Below, in pieces: positions 35,251 through 46,900 of a DNA stretch of 64,000 nt. The notes below the pieces were generated by a model, which ran no database searches, had not been told where the DNA came from, and saw nothing but the letters and a program-made list of their open reading frames with translations. The DNA lies in contig NC_071355.1 in assembly GCF_943734655.1 (NCBI RefSeq), positions 218,263,027 through 218,327,026 on the forward strand, read 5' to 3'. The stretch comes from Sabethes cyaneus (Eukaryota > Arthropoda > Insecta > Diptera > Culicidae). Numbering within the stretch: position 1 is the first letter of the stretch; each line of letters begins with the position of its first letter. The translations under genes were made by a program, and so were the position numbers.

Positions 35251-37740
35251 TTCTCGACCACAAAGGCTATTTTTCACTCCAGTCAGCTCACAGTAACGAC
35301 TCACAGTGTAGTTAGTAGTAGTGTCTATTCAGTTCAAAAACTGTTTATAATGTTAAAAGTTGAGAACAAAATACAAGTTCACTTTTCCATAATTATCAAA
35401 ATGTTTTTATTTTTAATTTCAACCAATTTTGCTCTAAAACGCATTAGTCGAAAAAAGTGTGAAATTGAAAAAAGGAAATCAAATTCGTCGGACACTTCTG
35501 TTCCCAAATCATCTCCAGCGTAGAGACAACTGTTTTCATGAAAAGTTGGTTGCTGGTTTACCACAGCACATATATAACCTTCTGTCTAAAGGACGCAGAT
35601 GTCAGTGAAAATTAATACCGACTGTTTTGCCCGAATTTCCAATTGATTTGGAGTTATCTTTCTCCGTTAGTTCAGTCCTGGCACTGCGCCTTGTTGCGTG
35701 CAGCAGACAGAACAACAACACGCTTTCCCTACAGCACTGTCAGTAGTGTCCCGAAGGGGTGATGAAACGATCGGCGGCGGTTGACGGTTTCGGCATAAAA
35801 TATGTGTTAATTTTGTGCTAATTTTTCCTGCGCGAGCGAAACGATGCGATGCAAAGGATTGGGCTCAGGTGTCGAATGGCAGTCGGTTTTTCTATTCACG
35901 CGGGAGCTGAGCTGAGCTGAGCTGAGGAAAACCATGAAGCGAGCGTGGTTTTATGACCAAATTGATGAACGTGGCACATTGTATACGTGGGGTGCAATAA
36001 AATTTTACGACTTAGCTTTTATACAGAAACAACAAATCAATTGGGTTTTCCTATTAAACGGTCATAAAATTAACGTGCAGCCACGGATTTTCTCGGACAG
36101 CAACGGTAGTTATCGACTGTTATAGGTACAGACAATCAAATTGGATGTCGTCGGAGGGTGGTAGGATGGGCTAAGAAACCATTCTGATGGCTATTTAGGT
36201 ACAATGTTTGCATATGCTTTTTATTGTTGGGGAAATGTGATCGTGGGTTTGAAATATTACTGAATGGTCTCCCTCAAATCGTACTTCCGAAGTGCTTAGC
36301 TTTCTCTTCACGTTTTCCTCTATTCTTTCTAGTTTCTGTAAAAACTTTTAAAAATATATATGATTTGCAACATTTGCCCTATTTAGGACTCGCAGTTCAC
36401 AACGGCAACCATAAACTACTTGGTAAAATGCAAACGTACCCGGCTTCCATTTCCGAATGCAATGAATGTGACTTATGCTCTTCCACTCACTTAAATAATA
36501 ACTAGCGAGTGAAATAAATATTTAAAATTAATTCCACTTTGCTACCAATAAATAAATTTGCATAAATAGTAGCAAAGGCACTAGCACTTCAAGCGCAATC
36601 AGAAGTAGGTAGAAAAAAAAGAAGCAAAATCGCATTCTTGGAAAGCTCGTTTTGCTCGATTGAACGGATCGAATAACGGCAATTCCTGTTGAAGTGGAAA
36701 TGGAGAATGGCAAAAACGGAATCCTTCCGGGTTGCCTTTCTCTCTCTCTCTCATTCCTCGATAGCCTTTCCTGCCTTAAACTAGCAGCAGCGGTAGGTAC
36801 CTGCAGAAAAATCATCCGCATGGTGACGAGGTTTATTTTTTGCCACCCTCAAACTTCGAAGTTGTGTTAGCCTGCCTGTTAGCTTTGTTAGCTCTGTGTA
36901 CATACGTACATACATACATACAAGCACACACTTCTGGAAGCGACAAGAGTAAAAGTTTTCCAGAAACGAAATAAAATTGCGGCACAATATTTTCATTCCG
37001 TGCTGATGCGGATAAAAGCTAAAACGATCAGGATTTTGGGTAGAAATTTTCCGATACGGTGGTGGTGGTGGTGGTGGAGCAGAAACGTCCACACTTGATG
37101 GTAGCCTTCGCTAGTAGTAACACGATTTTACTTATTCCAATTTGCATCCGATAGAAAGCGTTTAGTGTAAATACATTTTTCCTCTGTTCATATCAAAATG
37201 AAACCAATGAAGCGAGAATTATGAATAAATATGTTAATGATGTCTGATATTATCAGTGCTTTTTCTGTTTTACAAAATATTATCCTAATGCCAAAGGGTA
37301 AGCCGGCATCCCCATCGATTCAATTAAAAAAAAATCTACTTAGAGTTAATCTGAGGTAAGCAAAAAAGTTTGCATTTAATTGCGTGGGACTGGAGGAAGT
37401 TGCACGTAGTAATCAAAATACTAATAATATTTTTAATTACCTACGGTGGAATTGAATGGAAGTATTTTTCATGTCTCATGACTTCCGGAAACGATTGTGG
37501 ACAATAAAGTAAATTTATTTTTCGGATAATAAATTAAAGTAAATTCTTCGGAAAATCAACTTTTCCATCATGACTGACACAGTAGATAATAGTCGATTCA
37601 ACATCGCAGAGCCAGAGTCTACTTGATCACATGTTTATCTTTACCTGATTTTCACTGCAAAGTGAGTTTGCTAGTGGTTCTACTGCAAAGTGGGAATACT
37701 AGTTCTTGGTTCTTGGTACTATTTTGTTCACAGAAAAACC
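35251..37740. other. No recognised gene; unique-looking DNA with microsatellites
   Basis: (GAGCT)n lies at about 35903-35926, a TCTC run near 36.74-36.76 kb, a CATA run near 36.90-36.92 kb and (GGT)n at 37059-37077. No protein is recognisable in the short frames. This stretch and 12.3-15.9 kb look the most like ordinary host intronic or intergenic DNA. Confidence 0.4.
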
Positions 37741-37744
37741 AAAA

Positions 37745-38006
37745 CCACACAATGCGGCAGTGCTTGAACCAGGATACACAGTTTTATTTTTACCTCCAAG
37801 ATCACCACCGTTCGGCGGGCTATGGGAGGCCGCTGTTAAGGCTCACAAAAACTCACCTATACAGGACCATGAAGACAATGTCAGTAACATGCGCACAAAT
37901 GCTAACGGGTTTTAGTCAAATGGAAAGTTGTTTAAATTCTGTGTTGTTGACACAACTTCGTAGCAATCCAGATGATAACCACGTTTTCATCCCAGGTCAT
38001 TTTTAG
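37745..38006 (+). pseudogene. BEL/Pao integrase C-terminal fragment
   Basis: One frame reads FLPPRSPPFGGLWEAAVKAH. A second frame, displaced by a frameshift, reads ESCLNSVLLTQLRSNPDDNH and FIPGHF. Both blocks match the region after the integrase core of BEL/Pao retrotransposons ('P.SPHFGGLWEAAVK...E..LNSRPL...SDPND...TPGHFL'). No LTR is visible nearby. Confidence 0.8.
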
Positions 38007-38234
38007 TGCTCGGTTTCCTCCATAATGGGTCTTCATATTTCTCCGTTGACAATGACTAATCCGTCGGCAGTTACCAGTCAGTACAAATAGACGACTAATC
38101 TACTACTTCTATTTTGTCACTGTCGATTCGATTCGACCTTTTTCTCGGATGTATTTTATCTTCAACGCATTGATGACTGAGTTCCATTCCAGTGGCCTAA
38201 GTATTCAATCTGAGATACGTCGTCATTATAGTTG

Positions 38235-39435
38235 TCAGTATAGGCTATTTCAAGCTGTCATCTCCATTAAACTCGATCTTGCGTCACTCGTCGCCAATTT
38301 CCCAGGCGTCTCAAAAGTCGCAAATCGCTTTCGACCTGGTCGAGCAATCTTGCACGTTGGGCCCCTCTTTTCCTGGTATCAGTAGGCTTGTTGAAGACAA
38401 CCATTTTTGTCGCACTGTCGACCGGCATCCTTATGACGTGTCCGGCTCTCCGTAGTCTACCGACTTTCGCCAAATGTGCGGTGGGTATCTCTCCAAGCAG
38501 TGAACTGCAGCAGTGCATGTAGCTCGTGATCCATACGCCGCCACCTGTGCACGGGTTTTTCTGCGGTCACCAGCGATCCTAAATACACGAGCTCATCTAC
38601 CACTTCTAGTTTATTACCGTCATCTATTACTGAGAGGAGCGCGTTTGTCTCCTTTGAGCCTCTTCCTTTCATGTATTTGGTCTTCTACGCATCCTCCAAC
38701 AGCTCCTCTTCCTCACAAATCTTGAAAATAACCTAGCGTAGACCCGTTGCCAGCGTTTCCCAGCGTTCCTGGCTTGAATACCAAAGTCATTGAATAGCAT
38801 GCCAGATAAGCCGTCACCATGTCTCAACCCTCCCGGCGCCTCGAAGAAGCTAGAGAGTGTCCCCGAGATGCGCGCGAAGCTCATTCGTAGCTCTTATTAG
38901 TCGCGTCAGTCTGTCCGATAAATTGTATTCGTGCTTTATCTGCCATCGCTTACTAACACATCAAGACTCCTGCTTTTAGAATCCAGCGAATTCCTATTTC
39001 ATAGAGCAGGCGATTCCCTTACCGAGTTATAGGTATCCCGAAGATTTAACTCTTGGATTCTCATATAAAAGTCCTAGTTCTATAAGCAAGGCATTCTGTG
39101 CGAATCCTCTGCCGGATTTCTTCACACGATTCCAATACGAGGAATCCCAGAGACTCTGTGTGAATCTTTTTGGTTCGTTCGGGATAGCTGGTCTCGATCG
39201 ACTGTATCGTATGCTGCTTTGAAGTCGATAAAGATGTAATGCGTAGATGAATTTCCGAAATTTTTGCAAGATATATCGGATGGTGAAAATTTGATGCACA
39301 GTTACGCGAACCCCTGTGAAGCCCGCTCGATAATTCACTACAAAACCCTGGGAGAGTACCGTGTAGACCGCGTTTGCCAACATTATGCCGTGATGATTTC
39401 AGCAGTCGAAACCCTTTTTGTAGATAAGACAAGCT
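38235..39435 (-). pseudogene. RTE-like reverse transcriptase, fingers to C-terminus, degenerate
   Basis: From the C-terminal side: 38267-38518 (RRAGHVIRMPVDSATKMVVF), 38457-38672 (DELVYLGSLVTAEK), 38669-38884 (SSFFEAPGGLRHGDGLSGML) and finger-domain sequence at 39186-39435. Frameshifts separate the pieces, and the FADD region is not readable. The 231-bp block at 38955-39185 interrupts it. The intact junction CGACTGTATCGTATGCTGCT near 39.2 kb shows the unoccupied site of the MITE at 22.66 kb. Confidence 0.85.
38955..39185. repeat. Unclassified 231-bp insertion in RTE-like DNA
   Basis: RTE-like homology stops after ATCTGCCAT and resumes at AGCTGGTCTCGATCG. The inserted sequence contains several GATTC/GAATCC motifs (GATTCCCTTACCGAG, GATTCCAATACGAGGAATCC) but no clear inverted ends or target duplication. 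Origin unknown. Confidence 0.55.
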
Positions 39436-39821
39436 CGTTGAAATCTTGGAAATAATTCAGTGTATTTCATTTGTCTTTCATTTTCATTTCATGTTTTTCA
39501 TTTGACTACTAGAAGATCGGGTGCTGGATCATTACAATCTTCTTGGACAATCCTAGATTAACTTCTTTTTCGTCTCCTTCTGCAATTTCGCCATTGAGGT
39601 GTTCTCCATAAATCTTTTTCCGCCTACCGACCACCTTGCGCTCGTTTATAATCAGATTCCTTTCCTCGTCCCAATACATGTTTAACATGCACAATTTAAC
39701 GAGTTTGGTTCACCATCTCGTAAGTCTTGCAAAGCAATTTAAGTTTTATTACATTCCTCTATTAGTTTTCATAACCAATTTCATAGAGTAACCAATAAAA
39801 CAGTGAGCTGCGACTTGATCT

Positions 39822-40283
39822 ACAGCATTTTTTTCCGCTGTGTGGACTCATCACTGCGACCAGTATAGTTGATCTATTGTGATAACGCCCGGGTGTTTGC
39901 TGTATGACCTGCACTGCATTTCTTTTTGCTATAATCTTGTGTGTGTGCTTGTGTGTATTGGGTTTTACCTTTCCCTTCAAAGCTTGATCTACTTTATCCA
40001 CTTATTCCTCACTGCCAGTACTATCCCATATTATAGCCGTCCCTGGCGAGGACTCATTCGTTCCTCTGACCAGTATACTTAACTATAGGAGGGACATTTG
40101 CACTTTCAGGAGGCTTCAGTGGGTAAATTTTGAATTCAGCATGAAGGAAGAGTAAATGAGGGAGGCCTGAGAATAAACCCATGCTAAAGTCACTTGACAT
40201 CGAATGGCCGGATTCTAGATTCGAACCCACGACCACTCACTTGTCAAAGCAAACTCGGTAACCTTGCGGCTACGGAGCCCCCC
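39822..40283 (-). mobile_element. tRNA-headed repeat family B, long copy
   Basis: On the minus strand it begins with a tRNA-like head: GTAGCCGCAAGGTTACCGAG (A-box side), then GGTCGTGGGTTCGAATCTAG (B box). The ~370-bp body is shared with 8323-8835. The head and dispersed copies indicate a SINE-like family; the body is long for a SINE. A clear 3' tail is not visible. Confidence 0.7.
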
Positions 40284-40335
40284 TAATAGCGACCATAATA
40301 AAATATCTGAAAGAAAATATTATGAATTTTCAGCA

Positions 40336-40474
40336 TGGGGCAATCCCGGTGTAGTGGTTGGCATTCACGCCTCTCACACTGAGGGCCCGGGTTCAAATGC
40401 CAACCCCGCAGAAATCACGAATGACTTAAGGGTAAGATGTTAAAGTGACTATAATCAAATAAAGAAAAAAAAAA
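40336..40474 (+). mobile_element. SINE family C, tRNA-Glu-like head
   Basis: GGTGTAGTGGTTGGCATTCA and GGGCCCGGGTTCAAATGCCA are good A- and B-box segments. CCTCTCACACTGAGG resembles a tRNA-Glu anticodon arm with CTC. A short body (CAGAAATCACGAATGACTTA) and an A-rich end (AAATAAAGAAAAAAAAAA) follow. The acceptor stem is not conserved, so this is a SINE and not a tRNA gene. Its 3' end coincides with the left breakpoint of the tandem duplication. Confidence 0.8.
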
Positions 40475-40764
40475 TCACCAATTTCAGAAGTTGTGCAGCA
40501 TATCCGCATTAAATTTTATCGTGCATATCGTGTATTAACGCGTATTATTATAAGCAAGAACAATAAGTTTGCTTTATAAACAGTTTTATTGTGGTTTTAT
40601 AGCTAGCTATGAGTAGTTTTTGACTTGTGTCATCTTGGTATTGCGCAACATCATGATAAAACCAGAAATACCGCAATAAAACTTTTATTTAATTCAAATA
40701 AATCCAAGCAAGTTTAGAATTGTTACTTGGGATTAGCTTGAAATAGTTCCTAATCCTACACATC

Positions 40765-40895
40765 TTTTTTTTTTTGTTAGATTATAGTCACTTTAACCAG
40801 CTTGGGTCATTCGTGACTTCTGCGGGGTTGGGATTTGAACCCAGGTCCTCGGCGTGAGAGGCGTAAATGCTAACCACTACGCCGGGACTGACCCC
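40765..40895 (-). mobile_element. SINE family C, minus copy, present again at 41588-41718
   Basis: On the minus strand: GTAGTGGTTAGCATTTACGC, then GGACCTGGGTTCAAATCCCA and an A-run. The internal TAGATTATAGTCACTTTAAC on the plus strand is the reverse of the 3' end of the copy at 40336-40474. It lies inverted to that copy across ~290 bp and is carried twice because of the 823-bp duplication. Confidence 0.8.
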
Positions 40896-40904
40896 TCCTA
40901 CACA

Positions 40905-41270
40905 TCTTCCTTCTGGCGATTTCCTTGCTCCTCGTTTCTTGTTGGTCGGTATTTGACCTGATTCTCCCTAGTGGTAATGTTCAGATAATTTTTCCAAGTA
41001 TTTTTTTTCCTCTTCGCCGCTTGTTGCCATTCCCCATCAATCCAATCATTTCGTATACTTTGGGATTCTTCACGTCGTTCCGCGGTAACAGTCTTTTCAA
41101 TGGCCGAGCGTATTCTACCCCAACAATTTTCTAGAGTTGAAGCACCTAACTCCTCGGACGAAAAAAGTGCTGCTCGGCAGATTTCAGGATATCTAGCAAC
41201 CAAGTAGTGAAGCGTTTGGTGCGAAGAATGGTAGACTGGATGAAACTGGGAAATTTCGATGTGAGGCCAA
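40905..41270 (-). pseudogene. RTE-like linker fragment, duplication copy 1
   Basis: The minus frame contains SSEELGASTLENCWGRIRSA and SIRNDWIDGEWQQAAKRKKN. It aligns with the upstream end of the 51.4-53.5 kb copy (SSELDEAPLEDCWNTIKTAI, RNQRNDWFDDECRR). This is the segment between endonuclease and fingers. Neither domain is present. Confidence 0.75.
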
Positions 41271-41727
41271 ACTATAATCAAATAAAGAAAAAAAAAATCA
41301 CCAATTTCAGAAGTTGTGCAGCATATCCGCATTAAATTTTATCGTGCATATCGTGTATTAACGCGTATTATTATAAGCAAGAACAATAAGTTTGCTTTAT
41401 AAACAGTTTTATTGTGGTTTTATAGCTAGCTATGAGTAGTTTTTGACTTGTGTCATCTTGGTATTGCGCAACATCATGATAAAACCAGAAATACCGCAAT
41501 AAAACTTTTATTTAATTCAAATAAATCCAAGCAAGTTTAGAATTGTTACTTGGGATTAGCTTGAAATAGTTCCTAATCCTACACATCTTTTTTTTTTTGT
41601 TAGATTATAGTCACTTTAACCAGCTTGGGTCATTCGTGACTTCTGCGGGGTTGGGATTTGAACCCAGGTCCTCGGCGTGAGAGGCGTAAATGCTAACCAC
41701 TACGCCGGGACTGACCCCTCCTACACA

Positions 41728-42093
41728 TCTTCCTTCTGGCGATTTCCTTGCTCCTCGTTTCTTGTTGGTCGGTATTTGACCTGATTCTCCCTAGTGGTAA
41801 TGTTCAGATAATTTTTCCAAGTATTTTTTTTCCTCTTCGCCGCTTGTTGCCATTCCCCATCAATCCAATCATTTCGTATACTTTGGGATTCTTCACGTCG
41901 TTCCGCGGTAACAGTCTTTTCAATGGCCGAGCGTATTCTACCCCAACAATTTTCTAGAGTTGAAGCACCTAACTCCTCGGACGAAAAAAGTGCTGCTCGG
42001 CAGATTTCAGGATATCTAGCAACCAAGTAGTGAAGCGTTTGGTGCGAAGAATGGTAGACTGGATGAAACTGGGAAATTTCGATGTGAGGCCAA
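41728..42093 (-). pseudogene. RTE-like linker fragment, duplication copy 2
   Basis: The same fragment as at 40905-41270, carried by the second unit of the 823-bp duplication and identical in translation. Upstream of the breakpoint the flanking sequence differs (CATCGATTGGGTCAATGG instead of CTATAATCAAAT). Confidence 0.75.
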
Positions 42094-42239
42094 ACATCGA
42101 TTGGGTCAATGGTAAGTAGGACGCTAATCCACACACTATCGGTTGGTACCCGAGTGTTTTGGCAATTGAACTATTACCGCACCCTATACGAACACGGTCA
42201 ATTTGGTTCATTGTACGTTGGTCAGGTAGAGGCCAGAGT

Positions 42240-43010
42240 TGAAACGGCTGTATCGATTTGTCAGAAACTGAACTGCGAGCCGAAATGTGCCGGAAGTAGA
42301 ATGGCAGCATTCAAACGGACGACTGCTGCTTCCACCTGTCGGTCCTCATGCGACAGGTGGAAGCAGCACTTCGATGAACCCCTGAATGGCGTCCAGGCGG
42401 AGAACCCAGGCGGCGGGGAAGTGATTTCGATGGTCCAACAAACGAGGAGGAAATGCCAGCCCCAACGATAGGCAAAGCTAAGGAGACTATCATGCAACTA
42501 GAGAACAATAAATCACGGAAAGATAGCATCGGAGCGAAGATTATTAAAATGGGCCCAGAAAAGTTGACCGTTTGTATGCACCGGCTGATTGGTAGAATTT
42601 GGGATAAGCAACATTTGCCGGAGGAATGAAAAGATGGGGCTATCTGCCTGAAAAAAAGCGACAAGTTGGACTTGGAGAACTATCGAGCGATCACCGTTCT
42701 CAATGCAGCCTACAAAGTGCTGCCCCAAATTAATTTCGGCTGACTATCACCAATTGCAAACAGATTTTTTGGAACATATCAAGCCAGCTTCGTCGACGCT
42801 GTACAACGGACCAAATATTTACACTGCGGCGGATCCTCTAAAAGGGCTGGAAATACAGAGCTCCTACGCACCATTTGTTCGCTGACTTCAAAACCGCATA
42901 TGATACCATCGACCGGAAAGAGCTATAGAAAATCATGAACTAGAACGGGTTCCCCAGGAAGCTTATCAAACTGATTCAATCTACGATGCGAACACAGTGC
43001 GGACAATACT
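42240..43010 (+). pseudogene. RTE-like element, linker to palm motif A, degenerate
   Basis: The plus strand follows the 51.4-53.5 kb protein from its KLNGSRKGFVPRAEM region through GPEKL-like sequence (GAAAAGTTGACCGTTTG), the PEEW block (ending in a stop) and the DFKAAYD region (TTCAAAACCGCATATGATAC). At least six stops or frameshifts interrupt it. It is closest to the young copy at 51.4-53.5 kb, so both derive from one subfamily. A local hairpin lies at 42325-42367. Confidence 0.85.
42325..42367. repeat. 17-bp perfect inverted repeat, 9-base loop
   Basis: GCTGCTTCCACCTGTCG (42325-42341) is followed after nine bases by its exact reverse complement (42351-42367). The right arm is normal RTE-like coding sequence (DRWKQ region). 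The left arm replaces expected sequence, so a template-switch event probably made it. Confidence 0.85.
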
Positions 43011-43470
43011 CGTTGATGATGCTGTAATTAATGAAACAGTCCTTTACCCTCAATAGACACATGCTCTCGTTGGTCGACTATCAATCTATCCGGCGATCCT
43101 GCATTCTGCCCAACACTACAAAGCTCATTCCCAGCTCGTTGGTAGTGCCACCGTTCTGTTAAAACTGGGCCTTTTCGCCGCAGATCTTCTAAACCTTCCG
43201 CTCCTTTGCGACGGATTTTCTGTAGAGCTACGATACCTGGTTTGCGGGGTTCAAACTATTCTAGTGTTTGTTTGGAAGTTCGTAGTAATCATTGTTTAGG
43301 TATGTTGTCTTACTAAGCTCACACTACCGAGTGTCACGATGGAGCTGGTAATTCAGCTGTAGGGTGGAGACGACCCCACGTTTCTTATTTCTGTCACCCG
43401 CTTTCGATCAGACACTGTCGTGAGCCGCTCCTAACCTGCAGTACAGGCATTCACTTGGTTGTGCACTATA

Positions 43471-43578
43471 CCCAAGCAGCAATGTGAGTTTTATTGTACT
43501 TTTATGGTGGTTTTCATGATCAATTTTAGTCTTAAATGCCATTATAAGAGTGTAATAAAACCCAAATTGTAACTTGGG
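43471..43578. mobile_element. MITE family P, intact copy (108 bp)
   Basis: Starts CCCAAGCAGCAATGTGAGTT and ends in the reverse complement of CCCAAGTTACAATTTGGGTT, with TA on both sides (43469-43470 and 43579-43580). Internal inverted segments such as TTTTATGGTGG and CCATTATAAGAG, with AATTTTAGTCTTAAATG, allow it to fold. It is the best-preserved copy of the family in this window. Confidence 0.88.
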
Positions 43579-43734
43579 TAGAGCCTTTTCCAACCTACCA
43601 TGAAACCAGAATTTCCAGTTAGACAAGCATTATCATTATTTTCAATTTCTCAATAGTGCACACTTAAGAATCAAAAATATTGAAAATCGAAACCTTGCCA
43701 GAAAACGGATGCAGTTCTATCTTGAGAGCGTTGG

Positions 43735-43925
43735 CAGGGTTAAAAAATGGCAAAGCAGCTGAGTAGGGCGGCAATTCGGCCCAACAGATCCATCATCTGT
43801 TTAAAGACTTCAAGGCAGCGGATGATTCAATAGAGCGAAATGAATTGTGGCGAATTCTGTTTAAACATAGTTTTCCTGCGAAACTTATTAGGCTGTAAGT
43901 GCCACCATCTAGGGTACCAGGGCAA
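43735..43925 (+). pseudogene. RTE-like motif A fragment
   Basis: The plus frame at about 43.79-43.90 kb reads HHLFKDFKAADDSIERNELW and FPAKLIRL, then a stop. This matches the palm motif A segment; the catalytic Asp region is present but altered. Confidence 0.7.
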
Positions 43926-46900
43926 ACGTCCGGGTGGTGAGATATCGTTTGCTTCGTTAGATGGTTTGAAACAAGCTAAAGAACTGTAGAATCTTCCGTT
44001 TACTACATGTTAATATTCTAGTTTTAGCGGAAGCTAATTGGAACGGTCAACCATCTGGAAGGCACAAAATAAAGCCTATGACTTCAATCGATTAAATAAT
44101 AACGTCCATCACAAGGAAGCCCCATTTCGATTGGTTCATTTAATTTCAAATCAGAATGTTACAAAGTCTTCGCTTCAGGCTGACATCTTTTATAAGGCAA
44201 TTTCCCGATATTCAGCATAGGAAAAAAAGAGGAAAAAACTGCAAAGATAAAAAACAGAACTGTGCACCGATAAGAAAATAAATTCATTTCCGGTTTCTTG
44301 CGGCGCGTAACTCCCTACTCCCTCTCTCCCTCTTTATCTCCATTACTCTTACTCTCTCACACACACATATGCGAACATATAGCCTGAAGAGTACCTACTC
44401 GCTGTCTGATGGAGCTTTTAATTCAATTGCTCCAACCGTTGCACAGATCAAAGTGAGAAGCCATTTATTTCCGAGCTGCTAAAAAGCATTGGCAAGCATC
44501 GGATAGTCAACATCAACACCGACGACGACGACGACAACGACGACAGTACTGGGAGCATTTGTGGAAGCCGAGCTGGAAGCACCGATAAATCCTCTTAAAT
44601 TGTAAATAAGTTGAAAAATAGAATACGATAAGTGTGCCGCATTTTTCCCGGCTGTCCACAATTTGTCTGTTTCAGCTCAGTACGCTCGCACTCCTCCCCC
44701 GCACAGTCCGGGTGTGCATCTGAGAGAGCTGGACATCATGGAAAATTCCAACGGGCGTGATTTAAAATCGGTCTCCAACGATATTGGGAATGTTCCCAAT
44801 TCAACTAAATTTACCGCAGTACGGTATCCTCCTTCGGTTTCGGTCGTAATATAAGCTGTTTTTCCCGATGAGGCAAGGTGAAATATCTGCCATCCTGCTG
44901 CAGGTCACCGGCGCAGCCCAGCGGGATCACTAGCGGAAGAGATGACTTTCTATATATTCGACACCCGTCGAGCAGAAGCGGTTCATCGTGGGTGTGAAGA
45001 AAGATAGAAAAAGCTTGAAATGCACCGAGAAGAAAGATTGGAATGTTTAATTTCAGGATCATTATTTTTACGCTTTTGCCTCATTACCGGCTTGATCATC
45101 GTCATTAAGTTTGAACTGGAAACAGCTGGCTTTCGCCACCGGACAGTGCACGGGGTCGGTTGCAGCTTCGGAAAATGGCAGCTCCGATGGCCTCTCATTA
45201 TCATAAATATTTTCTTCTTTTGCCCTTGTCAAGCGTAACGATTGCCTCTTTCCTACTGCATGGCCCTTCTCTGCCTGCAACACCCGGCTGAAATCAACCG
45301 GGATGCTGCACAGCAGTGCCATGCCATTGTATGAGCCCCGCGGGGGAATCCTGGGAGTAACTGACGACCGACGACGGTACAGTATGTACAGTATGAAGTC
45401 GGAGGGATAGAAGTTAAAGAACTATTAAAAAGAAAATTTCCATTTTTCCCCTGCAGCACGGGAACGGAAAGGGGGAAAGTTTTGCTTTGGCTCTGCCCGC
45501 CGAGTTTTGAAGCGGTTTGTGGAATTGCTCGTAATTTGACGCTGTTTAAGGGAAGTATTGTTGGAATTTGTTTTGATTTAGGATAGCGGAGAAATGGCAT
45601 TAAATAAAGCATCAAAACAAATGTTCGAAGCACGGTAGCACTATAATCGTTTTAAACATTTAAGCTTTCCGCGAGGATAAGCAAACCGATTCGAATCGAC
45701 CTTTTTCGATTTGGTTGTAAACTTACGCGGATAGCACTTAGCACATTTGAAGGATTTGTAAAGTTGTGCTATGTATTTAACTGAATTTAATTTCATACCG
45801 TTTTTCCTTCTGGTATTTCCTCAGGCTGTGAAAAATCAAAAAACCACCGTAAATGCAATACCAGAAATGTAGAATCCGTAGCATAATATAATATGAAAAA
45901 TTTAACAACTAGATTGCTCTACTTGGAGACAAAAAAGCATCGGTGGTTGCACACATCCCGTGCTTCCCTTTTCCGTACCGAAAGAGGAAATAAGGTTGTA
46001 GATCCGTCTCATCGAATGGGTTCCTTTGTGCGGATGCTGATACGATCTAAATTCGTATTACGCAATGTTTGAGCGTCCATTATATGGCTTTATAATATTC
46101 CAGTAATTGAAACACGTTCCCTCTCGATTCTAAAGATTGATGGAAGCGTTTGTAAGATGCTACGCTGTAATATAGGCCTGCATGCCGGTCCCTGCGTCTT
46201 CACACGCCAGTTCCGAAGCAGACAAAAGTGCGAACTTAATGGAAAACTAAGGTTTTCATTGCCGTTGGTCTCGAGCACAGTACCTGTGCACAAAAGGGCT
46301 TTGCTTGTCACGTTGGAATAAAAGCACACACCTTCAGCCGTTCCTTTCAAACTGCATCCTTTGCACTGTCAACAGTTCCAGCGACACACAGCGCTGATGG
46401 CGGTGATGATGGCGATTAAAATGACGATGATTATTACGACGATGGTACCGGCGACGGCGACGGCAATGATCATGATGATGATGATGATGGATTCAACCCA
46501 GGAGCAGGTAATTTCGCGACGAAAGATTTCGCTTTTCACGCTGAAATTATGCTGCTGGCTACACGACAGATCGGACGAACCAGGAGAGACCGTCTCTGAA
46601 AGCCGAAGGATGAAAGCAAGAAGATAAAATCCGGGTTGATAAAAATCTTAATAATTTAAGCATTTTAATTTTCAAAAAACCTTGCACAAGAAGAAGCTTC
46701 AATTGGGTAAGGGTCTACTCCTGTCTCGGCAGGTTCTTTCATCTTTTCTTCCCGGTGCTCACGTGGCTGTTGCTAGTCACATTTTTACACGGCAAAATAC
46801 TTACTGCGCGCGTAGCATGCTTACTTTGGGAGAGGTGGACGATTCATACCGTCAGCAGTATTTGTCCAAATACTGTTTTGAAGTGCCTATTCAGTAACGA

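Larger units (their letters stand above)
40448..42093. repeat. Exact tandem duplication, 823-bp unit x2
   Basis: Copy 1 (40448-41270) and copy 2 (41271-42093) match at a constant 823-bp offset. Long frames in both copies translate identically, for example 40925-41134 and 41748-41957, and I saw no mismatch. The breakpoints share only the dinucleotide AC. The unit contains unclassified DNA, a minus-strand SINE family C copy and an RTE-like linker fragment. It is either a very recent duplication or an assembly artefact. Confidence 0.92.

Noticed and set aside
40336..40474. Functional tRNA-Glu gene
   Set aside because: A and B boxes are good, but the acceptor stem does not pair and the sequence continues into a SINE body with an A-rich tail that recurs elsewhere in the window.
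46361..46627. Met-rich 88-codon frame
   Set aside because: It is produced by a GATGATG microsatellite and neighbouring biased sequence.
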